Below are positions 41,822 to 52,538 of a stretch of 64,000 bases of DNA, piece by piece. Below the pieces are notes generated by a model. The model was not told the DNA's origin. It made no database searches and was given only the letters and a program-made list of their open reading frames with translations. Source of the stretch: Mycobacterium sp. ITM-2016-00316. GTDB taxonomy: Bacteria > Actinomycetota > Actinomycetes > Mycobacteriales > Mycobacteriaceae. The translations under genes and the position numbers were made by a program. Within the stretch, counting starts at the first letter, position 1; every line of letters begins with the position of its first letter. Where the stretch lies: assembly GCF_002968335.2 (NCBI RefSeq), contig NZ_CP134398.1:930001-994000 (forward strand). The letters are read 5' to 3'.

Positions 41822-42394
41822 ATGTATGGGCGTGGCTTCCGGACGATTCTCCGGACTCTTGCCGTGGCAGCCACCGTCATGGCCGCTGCGGGCTGCGTGC
41901 AGCAGGTCGACGGCGTCGCGCAATCGGCCCAATCCGCGGACGCCGACGCCGAGCACAGTTACGGCTACGCCGACAACCGCTGCGGGCTGCTGTCGGACAG
42001 TTCGGTGCAGTCGGTGTTGGCCGCAGAGGATGTGGTCCGGCCCTACAGCGGTGCGGTCTGCCAGTACGTGCTGACCCGCGACGGTGACATGCTCGACGCG
42101 ACGTTCGCGTGGTTCGACACCGGCGACCTGGACCGCGAACGCGCGCTCGCGGTGGAGCGTGGCGCCGAGGTCAGCGACACCGTGATCGAGCGCAGAACCG
42201 CGTTCCTGGCCCGCCGCGACACCACGGGTTCGGGCTGCGCGGCGACCGCGGCCGCGGGCGGTGGCGTGCTGAGTTGGTGGGTCCAGGTCCGGGGCGAGCG
42301 CAGCGACGGGGAAAACTCGCGCGACCCCGCCGGTGCCGACGCCTGCCCGGACGCCCAGAAACTGCTGTCGGCGACGCTGAGATCGGATATGTGA
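41822..42394 (+). CDS. DUF3558-type lipoprotein 1
   Basis: A protein of 190 aa from the ATG at 41822. The N-terminal signal ends in the lipobox MAAAGC (lipidated Cys about residue 25). The mature domain has CGLLSDSSVQSVLAAEDV, CQYVLTRDGDM and DACPDAQKLLSATL, resembling DUF3558 lipoproteins of mycobacteria, with paired cysteines. These are surface proteins without a settled role. The next gene encodes a related lipoprotein 1 bp downstream. Confidence 0.75.
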   Translation: MYGRGFRTILRTLAVAATVMAAAGCVQQVDGVAQSAQSADADAEHSYGYADNRCGLLSDSSVQSVLAAEDVVRPYSGAVCQYVLTRDGDMLDATFAWFDTGDLDRERALAVERGAEVSDTVIERRTAFLARRDTTGSGCAATAAAGGGVLSWWVQVRGERSDGENSRDPAGADACPDAQKLLSATLRSDM

Positions 42395-42395
42395 C

Positions 42396-42923
42396 ATGCG
42401 TCGTCCCGTGCTGATCGCCGCATTCGCCGCGGTGCTGGCCGCGCTGCCCGGCTGTGGTGCCGAGGCGACCGAGCGGGCGGCCCCGGCCACCGGAGAGCAG
42501 CGCGCCGGCGGCGGGTTCGACGGCGGGGACTGCCACGGCATCACCGACGCCGATATCGCCCGGGTCACCGGCGCCGCGATGTTCACCAAGGTCCTCGTCA
42601 ACGACACCGGGTGTTTTTGGCAGGAGAACACCGTGATCGGCACGTTCGGTGCGGGCATGGGCATCTCGACCTGGTGGTACCGGGGCAGCGATATGGACGT
42701 CGAGCGCGAACTGGAGAAGAAGGCCGGCCGCACCCTCACCGAGATCTCGATGGACGGCAACAAGGGTTTCAAGGCCTACGACGCGAATGCCTGCAGCATC
42801 TACATCGCGAAAGGCGATGACCTCATCACCTGGTCGATCCAGACGATGAACCCGGCCACCCTGCCCGCGCTGTGCGGCATCACCGACGAACTGGCCAAAC
42901 TCAGCCAGGACCGGGTGAACTAG
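42396..42923 (+). CDS. DUF3558-type lipoprotein 2
   Basis: A protein of 175 aa from the ATG at 42396. The signal peptide ends in a lipobox-like ALPGC (Cys20). The mature part contains GGDCHGITDADIARVTGAAM, NDTGCFWQE, ACSIYIAKGDDLITWSIQT and LPALCGITDELAKL, the DUF3558 arrangement with conserved Cys and Trp. It is a tandem neighbour of the first DUF3558 lipoprotein and shares its general plan, but is strongly diverged. The function is unknown. Confidence 0.78.
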   Translation: MRRPVLIAAFAAVLAALPGCGAEATERAAPATGEQRAGGGFDGGDCHGITDADIARVTGAAMFTKVLVNDTGCFWQENTVIGTFGAGMGISTWWYRGSDMDVERELEKKAGRTLTEISMDGNKGFKAYDANACSIYIAKGDDLITWSIQTMNPATLPALCGITDELAKLSQDRVN

Positions 42924-42976
42924 AGTCATTAGTCAACCCGGCTTCGGGGGATCTCGACGAACCGGAGGGTGGGCGA

Positions 42977-43543
42977 ATGGCAGCGCGGGCGACCAAACTG
43001 AGCCGCGACGCAATCGTGAACGCCGCACTGGCCTTCCTCGATCGCGAGGGCTGGGACGCGCTCACCATCAACGCGCTGGCCACCCAACTGGGCACCAAGG
43101 GCCCGTCGCTCTACAACCACGTCCAGAGCCTGGAAGACCTGCGCCGAACGGTGCGGATGCGGGTCATCCGGGACATCATCGGCATGCTGAACGCGGTCGG
43201 CGACGGGCGGACCCGCGACGATGCGGTGGTCACCATGGCCAGCGCCTACCGCAGCTACGCCCACCACCATCCGGGCCGGTACTCCGCGTTCACCCGGATG
43301 CCGTTGGGCGGGGACGACCCGGAATACACCGCGGCTGCGCGGGAGGCCGCCGGGCCGGTGTTGGCGGCGCTGGCCTCCTACGGACTGGTCGGCGACAACG
43401 CGTTCTACGCGGCCCTGGAGTTCTGGTCCGCGCTGCACGGGTTCGTGTTGCTGGAAATGACCGGGGTGATGGATGACGTGGAGACGGACGCCGTGTTCAC
43501 CGACATGGTGCTGCGGTTGGCCGCCGGCATGGAGCGCAGATAG
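42977..43543 (+). CDS. TetR-family regulator (Rv0681-like)
   Basis: A protein of 188 aa from the ATG at 42977 (MAARATKLSRDAIVNAALAF). The frame is open further upstream, but homology begins here. The HTH is clear: TINALATQLGTKGPSLYNHV. The C-terminal domain (YRSYAHHHPGRYSAFTRMP, FWSALHGFVLLEMTGVMDD) resembles the WHG/TetR_C_33 group. It matches the regulator directly before rpsL in M. tuberculosis (Rv0681). Targets are unknown. Confidence 0.85.
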   Translation: MAARATKLSRDAIVNAALAFLDREGWDALTINALATQLGTKGPSLYNHVQSLEDLRRTVRMRVIRDIIGMLNAVGDGRTRDDAVVTMASAYRSYAHHHPGRYSAFTRMPLGGDDPEYTAAAREAAGPVLAALASYGLVGDNAFYAALEFWSALHGFVLLEMTGVMDDVETDAVFTDMVLRLAAGMERR

Positions 43544-43896
43544 CGACGTCTGTAGCCTGTTGGTAGGCGCCTCAGTACGGCTGTAGCGTCTGACCTGCGA
43601 TAAGGGCCCTACAGACGGGTTTGGTTCGGCACGCCCACCCCTGGTATTGTGGAGCCTCGTGCCTGGCTGTCAGGGGCGTATGCGGCTGTTGTAAATGGCC
43701 CGTACGCTTGCAGGTCGGGCGAATTCGTGTGTCTTCGTGTCCCCGAATGCATCGGAAGGTTCGGTGTCGGGCGCGTGCGACACGCCCGGTCGCGGGGTAG
43801 GCGATCAGGCGTAAACAGCAGTACAGAGACTTAAAAGTTCGACTGAGTTACCACCGAGCCACCAGAAGTAGAAGTAGCAACACAGAAAGCCGGTAC
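43544..43896. other. 353-bp rpsL upstream region
   Basis: Non-coding. Near its start, CGTCTGTAG (43547-43555) and CTACAGACG (43609-43617) form a 9-bp inverted repeat that may end the TetR transcript. A promoter lies at 43621-43650. The remaining 245 nt would be a long leader, containing GTGTCG...CGACAC and CGGGCG...CGCCCG pairs around 43760-43795 that could fold. No gene seen. Confidence 0.55.
43621..43650 (+). promoter_or_regulatory. candidate promoter of the rpsL-rpsG-fusA-tuf operon
   Basis: TTGGTT (43621-43626), an 18-bp spacer, TATTGT (43645-43650). Spacing and hexamers are acceptable for a housekeeping-sigma promoter. The leader to rpsL would be about 240 nt. Confidence 0.5.
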
Positions 43897-44271
43897 ATGC
43901 CAACCATCAACCAGCTGGTCCGCAAGGGTCGCCGCGACAAGGTCGCGAAGGTCAAGACCGCGGCCCTCAAGGGCAGCCCGCAGCGCCGCGGCGTGTGCAC
44001 TCGCGTGTACACCACCACCCCGAAGAAGCCGAACTCGGCGCTTCGGAAGGTCGCTCGCGTGAAGCTGACCACCGGAGTTGAGGTCACCGCCTACATCCCG
44101 GGCGAAGGCCACAACCTGCAGGAGCACTCGATGGTGCTGGTGCGCGGCGGTCGTGTGAAGGACCTTCCCGGTGTGCGCTACAAGATCATCCGCGGCTCGC
44201 TGGACACCCAGGGTGTCAAGAACCGCAAGCAGGCACGCAGCCGTTACGGCGCGAAGAAGGAGAAGAGCTAA
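43897..44271 (+). CDS. rpsL: 30S ribosomal protein S12
   Basis: A protein of 124 aa, [20 protein letters not shown]. Conserved S12 blocks are [20 protein letters not shown] and [17 protein letters not shown]. Lys43 and Lys88, the usual streptomycin-resistance positions, are wild type. S12 sits at the decoding centre of the 30S subunit. Its stop overlaps the rpsG start (TAATG). Confidence 0.98.
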   Translation: MPTINQLVRKGRRDKVAKVKTAALKGSPQRRGVCTRVYTTTPKKPNSALRKVARVKLTTGVEVTAYIPGEGHNLQEHSMVLVRGGRVKDLPGVRYKIIRGSLDTQGVKNRKQARSRYGAKKEKS

Positions 44272-44741
44272 TGCCGCGCAAGGGTCCCGCGCCGAAGCGC
44301 CCGTTGGTCAACGACCCGGTCTACGGGTCGCAGCTGGTCACCCAGCTGGTCAACAAGGTGCTGCTGGACGGCAAGAAGTCACTGGCCGAGCGCATCGTCT
44401 ACGGCGCGCTGGAGCAGGCCCGTGACAAGACCGGCACCGATCCCGTCGTCACCCTCAAGCGCGCGCTGGACAACGTCAAGCCCGCCCTCGAGGTGCGCAG
44501 CCGCCGTGTCGGTGGCGCCACCTACCAGGTGCCGGTCGAGGTCCGTCCCGAGCGGTCGACCACACTGGCACTGCGCTGGCTGGTCAGCTTCTCCAAGGCC
44601 CGCCGCGAGAAGACCATGGTCGAGCGTCTCGCCAACGAGATCCTCGACGCCAGCAATGGGCTCGGCGCCGCTGTGAAGCGTCGCGAGGACACGCACAAGA
44701 TGGCCGAGGCAAACCGGGCCTTCGCGCACTACCGCTGGTGA
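44271..44741 (+). CDS. rpsG: 30S ribosomal protein S7
   Basis: A protein of 156 aa, [21 protein letters not shown]7 features include [40 protein letters not shown] and the C-terminal [20 protein letters not shown]. It organises the 3' domain of 16S rRNA. It lies between rpsL (1-nt overlap) and fusA (64-bp gap). Confidence 0.98.
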   Translation: MPRKGPAPKRPLVNDPVYGSQLVTQLVNKVLLDGKKSLAERIVYGALEQARDKTGTDPVVTLKRALDNVKPALEVRSRRVGGATYQVPVEVRPERSTTLALRWLVSFSKARREKTMVERLANEILDASNGLGAAVKRREDTHKMAEANRAFAHYRW

Positions 44742-44805
44742 TTTCGGCCCCTCGGGGCTTTACACCGGACAGCAATCAAGCAAGCGAAAGAGTGGGAATC
44801 TAGCC

Positions 44806-46908
<2,103 letters not shown>

Positions 46909-46993
46909 TCCGGTACCTTGCAGACCACACAACTGAACACATCAACACACCTGCTTTACGTAAAAGCACCAACAAGTCCAGGAGGACACCACA

Positions 46994-48184
46994 GTGGCGA
47001 AGGCGAAGTTCGAGCGGACGAAGCCGCACGTCAACATCGGGACCATCGGTCACGTTGACCACGGCAAGACCACGCTGACCGCAGCGATCACCAAGGTTCT
47101 GCACGATCAGTACCCCGATTTGAACGAGTCGCGCGCATTCGACCAGATCGACAATGCGCCCGAAGAGCGTCAGCGCGGTATCACGATCAACATCTCGCAT
47201 GTTGAGTACCAGACCGAGAAGCGTCACTACGCGCACGTCGACGCCCCCGGCCACGCTGACTACATCAAGAACATGATCACCGGTGCGGCCCAGATGGACG
47301 GCGCCATCCTCGTGGTCGCCGCCACCGACGGCCCGATGCCGCAGACGCGTGAGCACGTGCTGCTCGCTCGCCAGGTCGGCGTGCCCTACATCCTGGTCGC
47401 GCTGAACAAGTCGGACATGGTCGACGACGAAGAACTGCTGGAGCTCGTCGAGCTCGAGGTCCGCGAACTGCTGGCCGCCCAGGACTTCGACGAGGACGCC
47501 CCCGTCGTTCAGGTCTCGGCGCTCAAGGCACTCGAGGGTGACCCGAAGTGGGTCGAGTCGGTTCAGAAGCTGATGGCCGCCGTCGACGAGTCCATCCCGG
47601 ACCCGGTGCGTGAGACCGACAAGCCCTTCCTGATGCCCGTCGAGGACGTCTTCACCATCACCGGTCGTGGCACCGTGGTGACCGGTCGCGTCGAGCGTGG
47701 CGTGATCAACGTCAACGAGGACGTCGAGATCGTCGGCATCAAGCCGACCACCACCAAGACCACCGTCACCGGTGTCGAGATGTTCCGCAAGCTGCTCGAC
47801 CAGGGCCAGGCCGGCGACAACGTCGGTCTGCTGGTTCGTGGCATCAAGCGCGAAGATGTCGAGCGTGGCCAGGTCGTCGTCAAGCCCGGCACCACCACCC
47901 CGCACACCGAGTTCGAGGGCAGCGTCTACATCCTGTCCAAGGACGAGGGTGGCCGCCACACGCCGTTCTTCAACAACTACCGTCCGCAGTTCTACTTCCG
48001 CACCACGGACGTGACCGGCGTTGTGACCCTGCCCGAGGGCACCGAGATGGTGATGCCCGGTGACAACACCGACATCTCCGTCAAGCTGATCCAGCCCGTC
48101 GCCATGGACGAGGGTCTGCGGTTCGCCATCCGTGAGGGTGGACGTACCGTCGGCGCCGGCCGCGTGACCAAGATCAACAAGTAA
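46994..48184 (+). CDS. tuf: elongation factor Tu
   Basis: A protein of 396 aa from the GTG at 46994, with an AGGAGGACACC ribosome-binding site. Motifs: [58 protein letters not shown] and [20 protein letters not shown]. It is the last gene of the translation operon, and a hairpin terminator follows 16 nt past the stop. Confidence 0.98.
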   Translation: MAKAKFERTKPHVNIGTIGHVDHGKTTLTAAITKVLHDQYPDLNESRAFDQIDNAPEERQRGITINISHVEYQTEKRHYAHVDAPGHADYIKNMITGAAQMDGAILVVAATDGPMPQTREHVLLARQVGVPYILVALNKSDMVDDEELLELVELEVRELLAAQDFDEDAPVVQVSALKALEGDPKWVESVQKLMAAVDESIPDPVRETDKPFLMPVEDVFTITGRGTVVTGRVERGVINVNEDVEIVGIKPTTTKTTVTGVEMFRKLLDQGQAGDNVGLLVRGIKREDVERGQVVVKPGTTTPHTEFEGSVYILSKDEGGRHTPFFNNYRPQFYFRTTDVTGVVTLPEGTEMVMPGDNTDISVKLIQPVAMDEGLRFAIREGGRTVGAGRVTKINK

Positions 48185-48200
48185 GTTCGCTTCAAAACAG

Positions 48201-48240
48201 AGCGGCGCTCACCCGAAAGGGTGGGCGCCGCTTTGCATTT
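48201..48240 (+). terminator. terminator of the tuf operon
   Basis: AGCGGCGCTCACCC, loop GAAA, GGGTGGGCGCCGCT (48201-48232) with one mismatch in the stem, then TTGCATTT. It precedes the third palindromic repeat. Confidence 0.8.
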
Positions 48241-48254
48241 CCCGGGCCACCGCT

Positions 48255-48320
48255 GCGGCGAAACTCGCGTACCCGGGGTTGCAAAGCCCCGCTGAACCCC
48301 GGGTACGCGAGTTTCGCCGC
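48255..48320. repeat. long palindromic repeat, copy 3
   Basis: Perfect 26-bp arms, 48255-48280 and 48295-48320, with a 14-nt loop. The arm core GGCGAAACTCGCGTACCCGG is identical to the copies at 12547 and 13505. It lies between the tuf terminator and the end of the convergent response-regulator gene, with no nuclease gene adjacent. Confidence 0.85.
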
Positions 48321-48329
48321 GCTTGGGGG

Positions 48330-49022
48330 CTAGAGATCTTCGATGCTGAGGATCCCGTCCTGCACGGCACGGGCGATCAGCGCCGCCTTGGTGGGCGCCG
48401 GCCGGCCGACGGCCGCGTACTTCGCGCGGGCCCGCTGCAGATGGGTGCGCACCGTCGACGGTTCGATGAAGAGCCGCTTGGCGACGAACTCCTTGTTCTC
48501 GGTCTGGAACCAGGCGATGAGCACCTCGCGCTCGCGGGTGCTCAGCCCGGGCCGCCCGACCGTGCGGTCGTTGAACAGCGCCTTGGCCATCCGCGGCCCC
48601 ACGTACGGGGTGTTGGCATGGGCGGCGTACACGGCGTCGAACAGATGCTGCTTGTCCTCGCCCTTGGCCAGGAAGGTGGTGGCGCCGGCGTCCAGGCTGG
48701 ACAGGATCACCTCGTCGGTGGCCATGTGTGAGTAGACGATGACGCGGTGCCCGGCCTCGCATACCTGCCGCAGCGTCTCGAACTCGGGCTGGAAGCGGTC
48801 GTACTGCAGATCGAACATGACCACCTCAATGTCCTCGCCGCCCTTGGGGTGGTCGGCAAGGAAGGAGGTCGGGTTGGGGTAATCGGCGACCAGATCGATG
48901 GGCGGATTGCAGCCGGCAAACCAGGCGCGGACGCCGGCGTGGATCACATCGTGATCGTCGATCAGTGCGACCGTGATGGCGTCCGTCGTTTTGTCCACTC
49001 CGCGATTCACGGTCCTAGTCAT
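48330..49022 (-). CDS. LuxR/NarL-type response regulator
   Basis: A protein of 230 aa from the ATG at 49022; a GTG three codons upstream is an alternative and neither has a strong ribosome-binding site. The receiver domain has the acidic pair in VALIDDHDVIHAG, the phospho-acceptor Asp71 in VVMFDLQYDR, Ser in VIVYSHMATD and Lys in TTFLAKGEDKQ. The C-terminal LuxR HTH reads GLSTREREVLIAWFQTENKE and PSTVRTHLQRARAKY. It is encoded just downstream of the sensor kinase gene on the same strand (about 135 bp), so they are probably a two-component pair. The output is unknown. Confidence 0.88.
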   Translation of the reverse strand: MTRTVNRGVDKTTDAITVALIDDHDVIHAGVRAWFAGCNPPIDLVADYPNPTSFLADHPKGGEDIEVVMFDLQYDRFQPEFETLRQVCEAGHRVIVYSHMATDEVILSSLDAGATTFLAKGEDKQHLFDAVYAAHANTPYVGPRMAKALFNDRTVGRPGLSTREREVLIAWFQTENKEFVAKRLFIEPSTVRTHLQRARAKYAAVGRPAPTKAALIARAVQDGILSIEDL

Positions 49023-49156
49023 GCGTTTCACCCGACAGTGAAGAGGTCATCGGTGAGCCCCCAGCACATTGCAGTACACAGACTGTACCCCCAGCAAACT
49101 CCATGTGAAGCCCCAACTTCACATCTTGGCTAACGGAATTGTCGCCAGGGTAGATT

Positions 49157-51430
49157 TTAGGCGATATCGGCGTGTTCCTCGACGGCAATGGCGGTATCCG
49201 GGAGTGCGTGATGCACGCTGATCCATACCGTGCCGCCGATCTCGGTGACCTCGATGCGCGGATGCTCGGCGGTACCGGGGCGCGGCTCGACCCCCGAACC
49301 GTCGTCGTCGCACAGGATGCTGGCCACCAGTTCCCCGGGTACCACGGTCAACCCCAGCCGGGCGTGCTCGACGGCGCGGGCGAGGGCCGTTTCGATCGGC
49401 TCGAGCAGCCGGCGGCGCTGTTCGCGGTCCAGTCGCGGTAGGTCGTTGTCGGCGTTCAGGGACACCACCACCCCACGGGCGTCGGCCTCCTCGATGGCGC
49501 TACGTAACTCGGCGACCAACGGATGGCCGAAGGTACGGGCCTGGAAGATGTAGAGCCGCAGCCGGCGTGATTCGATGCGCGCCCGCCACCGGATGTCGGC
49601 GTCCATGGCGCCGGTGCTCAGGGTCTGCAGTAGCGGGAACACCCCTCGGATCAGCTTGGAGGTGCGCCGCACGTAGTCGTCGTGCAGCGCCTCGGTGATC
49701 CGCCGCTGCGCGTCGTTGGCCCACCGGTCCCGGATCTCCTCGGCGGCAGTGGCATTGGCGCTGCGTAGCAACGCCGGGAATGACAGTACGAAGATCTGCA
49801 CCACGAAGATGCCGGCGGTGTACAGCGCCAGGTTGTAGGCCGTGACCATGCCCGGGTAGCGGACGAAATTCAGGATGGCGGTGCCCAGCCAGAACGTGAT
49901 CATGACGGCCGCGGCGTGAGCCAGCCGCAACCGCAACAGGTAGGGCAGCACGCACAGCGAGGTCGCCAGCAGCGGCCACTGGGCGGGCCCGCCGAGCATG
50001 TCGACGGGCAGCAGGCTGGCCTGCAGGTAGACCACCGCCGCCATCAGGATGAGCGCTGGCACGGTGAGGTTGGGACGCCTGTCCAGCACTCGGGGGATGG
50101 CCGCGAGCGCCACCAGCGCCGCGAGCCCGCCCAGGGCGAATTGCGCCGCGGGGTGGTCGGTACTGGTCGCCGCATACGGCACCGCGAGCGCCAGTTGCAC
50201 GAAGGCGAAAGCCACGATGCCCAGGCCGAACCGCACGAAGATGCGTTCGGTGAGCTGGTCGACGTCCTCGATTTGCGGCGCACCCGGAGTGGTGCGCTGC
50301 AATTGATGCCAGTTGACGGTGACGACCGTGCCTGCGCCCGGGGTGGAACGCACCGAGGCGGTGCCGTTGGCGCGCCGCATCCGGGCCACGATCGATTCGG
50401 CAACACCGTGTCCGAGCGTGGTGGTGATCGGGTCGAACCCGATGCCGTCGTCGGTGACGGTCACGGTCGTCGGCGAGATGTCGATGACGATGCGCTGGGC
50501 CCGTGCATGTCGATTGGCGTTGTTGATCGCCTCGCGCACCACCGCGACGACGGCGTTGGCGGTGCGGCCGTCCAGCACCAGCCTGCTCAACCCGGTCATC
50601 TCGATCGGGGTGGTCGAATGCTTGACCTCGACGCCGATCGCGGCGGCGACATCGGTGGCCGACCCGCCGCCGAGGCCGATCGGTTCACCGGCCAGCAGCG
50701 CGAGGTCTCGGGTGGCCTGCGCGGCGATGCGTTCCGGCGAGACCTCGGCACCCTCGCCGACGAGATGCAGGGTGGAGGCGGCGGTGTCATGCACCAGCGC
50801 CATGTGCTCGAGTTCGTGATCGCGCACCGCCGCGGCGATGGCATCACGCAGCGCGGCATCGTGGTTGGCGGCGCGCGTCTGGTCGACGCGGCGGGCCACG
50901 GTCCGCGCGGTCAGCACCAGAACCGTGGTGATGCCCCACTCGACGGCCAGCATGTAGTAGAGCATCGGGATGTGCAGGACCTGATCCCAGCCGACGACCT
51001 GCGCGCTGCCGGCCGAATACGTCGCCGTGATCGCCAGTGCCACAGGAAAACTGATCCTCGGGGGCTGGGCGATGGCGAAGGTGATCACCGCGACACCCGC
51101 GATCACCTGGGGCACCGAGTTGGTGTAGAGCAGCTGCGGGTCGGTGCCGAAGACGGGGACCGACGCCGACACCACCAGCACGTAACAGAGGTCGAGGATC
51201 TGGAACGTCGTCGACCGCGACCGGGTCATCAGGCGGTAGACCGACCAGCACACCAGCAGCGCCAGCGCGATCAGGCCGATGTTCGATTCCGGGGTGTTCG
51301 GCAGCAGCAGCGCGCTGATCGATGCCACCAGCGTGACGCTGTTCAGCAGAATGACGGCGAGGTGCTGTGCGTGGGCGATCACCTGCTGCTCGGATACATG
51401 GACCGCCGGGTCGTGGCCGCGCTCGAGCAC
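49157..51430 (-). CDS. two-module membrane sensor histidine kinase (NarL-type, degenerate second half)
   Basis: A protein of 757 aa from the GTG at 51430. Residues 20-180 hold about five to six membrane helices. A HisKA_3-like dimerisation segment follows with His214 in EHMALVHDTAAS. An HATPase domain comes next, with the N box REAINNANRHA (about 299-309), DDGIGFD (327-333) and GHGVAESI. A second block of about six membrane helices occupies 400-555, and then a second DHp-like segment with His583 in RRITEALHDDYVRR. The final 150 residues lack recognisable N and G boxes. The arrangement looks like an internal duplication with a decayed second catalytic domain. It pairs with the response regulator just downstream. 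The signal is unknown. Confidence 0.8.
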   Translation of the reverse strand: MLERGHDPAVHVSEQQVIAHAQHLAVILLNSVTLVASISALLLPNTPESNIGLIALALLVCWSVYRLMTRSRSTTFQILDLCYVLVVSASVPVFGTDPQLLYTNSVPQVIAGVAVITFAIAQPPRISFPVALAITATYSAGSAQVVGWDQVLHIPMLYYMLAVEWGITTVLVLTARTVARRVDQTRAANHDAALRDAIAAAVRDHELEHMALVHDTAASTLHLVGEGAEVSPERIAAQATRDLALLAGEPIGLGGGSATDVAAAIGVEVKHSTTPIEMTGLSRLVLDGRTANAVVAVVREAINNANRHARAQRIVIDISPTTVTVTDDGIGFDPITTTLGHGVAESIVARMRRANGTASVRSTPGAGTVVTVNWHQLQRTTPGAPQIEDVDQLTERIFVRFGLGIVAFAFVQLALAVPYAATSTDHPAAQFALGGLAALVALAAIPRVLDRRPNLTVPALILMAAVVYLQASLLPVDMLGGPAQWPLLATSLCVLPYLLRLRLAHAAAVMITFWLGTAILNFVRYPGMVTAYNLALYTAGIFVVQIFVLSFPALLRSANATAAEEIRDRWANDAQRRITEALHDDYVRRTSKLIRGVFPLLQTLSTGAMDADIRWRARIESRRLRLYIFQARTFGHPLVAELRSAIEEADARGVVVSLNADNDLPRLDREQRRRLLEPIETALARAVEHARLGLTVVPGELVASILCDDDGSGVEPRPGTAEHPRIEVTEIGGTVWISVHHALPDTAIAVEEHADIA

Positions 51431-51602
51431 AGGACATTATGTACCGAATGTCAGTGTCGAGGTCAGTCAATTGACGGACATTGCCAGATGGTCCGCCGCC
51501 GGCCCGTCGACCGGACCACGGCGCCGCCCGACTGCAGCTAATCTGAGCGCGTCGAGGCGCTCGGATTCCCCGCCGCTTCGCTCGCCCCGAGGAGCGTGGC
51601 CG

Positions 51603-52451
51603 ATGTTGTGGCGTTACGTAAAAGCGCAGAGCATGGTGTTGCTGTGTGGCGGCCTGGTCGGGCCGATCTTTCTGGGCGTGTATTTCGCCACGGGCCAGAG
51701 CGACCTGATGAGGTGGATGTTCTGGGTGGGGCTGCTGGTGACCGCGGTCGACGTGCTCGCCGCGCTGGCCATCGCCGGCTACGGGGCAAAGGCGCAAGCC
51801 AGGTCCAATCAGCTGGAGGCGCATGGCGTGCTGGGGCTCGCGCAGATCATCGGGATGGCCGAGACGAACACCCGGATCAACGATCGGCCGGTGGTGAAAC
51901 TCAACTTGCGCATCGCCGGGCCCGGAATCGCGACGTTCGACGCCGAGGACCGGGTGATCGCCGACGTGACCCGGTTGGCCATGCTCACCGCCCGGCGGTT
52001 GGCGGTGCTCGTCGATCCCGCTACCAGCGAGTTCCAGATCGACTGGGAGCGCAGCGCATTGATCAACGGGCAGGTGCCCGCGACGTTCTCGATCGCCGAG
52101 GACAACACGACCTACGACCTGTCCGGGCAGGCCGAGCCGCTGATGGAGATTCTGCAGATCCTCAAGGCCAACGGTATCGGCATGAACAGCATGGTCGACC
52201 TGCGTGCCAACCCCGGGGCGCGCGCCCAGGTGCAGGCGGTGGTCCGCCGGGCCGCGGCCCAGCGGGCGGCCCCGCAGGGCGCCCCGTCCGTCGCGGAGTA
52301 CCCGCCCGCGCCGGCCGGAACGTACCCACCGCCGATCCCCGAGCCCAGCACCGCGCAACGGTTGCAGGAATTGGAGACCCTGCGAGCCACCGGGGCGATC
52401 TCCGACGACGAATACGCCGACAAGCGGCGGCAGATCATCGCGGAGCTGTGA
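51603..52451 (+). CDS. SHOCT-domain membrane protein
   Basis: A protein of 282 aa from the ATG at 51603, after GAGGAGCG. Two membrane helices lie at about residues 10-30 and 40-60 (MVLLCGGLVGPIFLGVYF, MFWVGLLVTAVDVLAALAIA). A soluble beta-rich part follows (VKLNLRIAGPGIATFDAED, VLVDPATSEFQIDW), then a Pro/Ala-rich linker and a C-terminal SHOCT motif (LQELETLRATGAISDDEYAD). SHOCT is a short oligomerisation or regulatory module with no enzyme function. The role is unknown. It is divergent from the sensor kinase with 172 bp between. Confidence 0.8.
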   Translation: MLWRYVKAQSMVLLCGGLVGPIFLGVYFATGQSDLMRWMFWVGLLVTAVDVLAALAIAGYGAKAQARSNQLEAHGVLGLAQIIGMAETNTRINDRPVVKLNLRIAGPGIATFDAEDRVIADVTRLAMLTARRLAVLVDPATSEFQIDWERSALINGQVPATFSIAEDNTTYDLSGQAEPLMEILQILKANGIGMNSMVDLRANPGARAQVQAVVRRAAAQRAAPQGAPSVAEYPPAPAGTYPPPIPEPSTAQRLQELETLRATGAISDDEYADKRRQIIAEL

Positions 52452-52538
52452 ACGGTGCCTGATTGGCCAGCCATGCCAGTTCGTGTGCGGTAGCGTCCGG
52501 CCCAGTGACCTAGGTCCCGGGGAGGACGGTGGGGTGCC

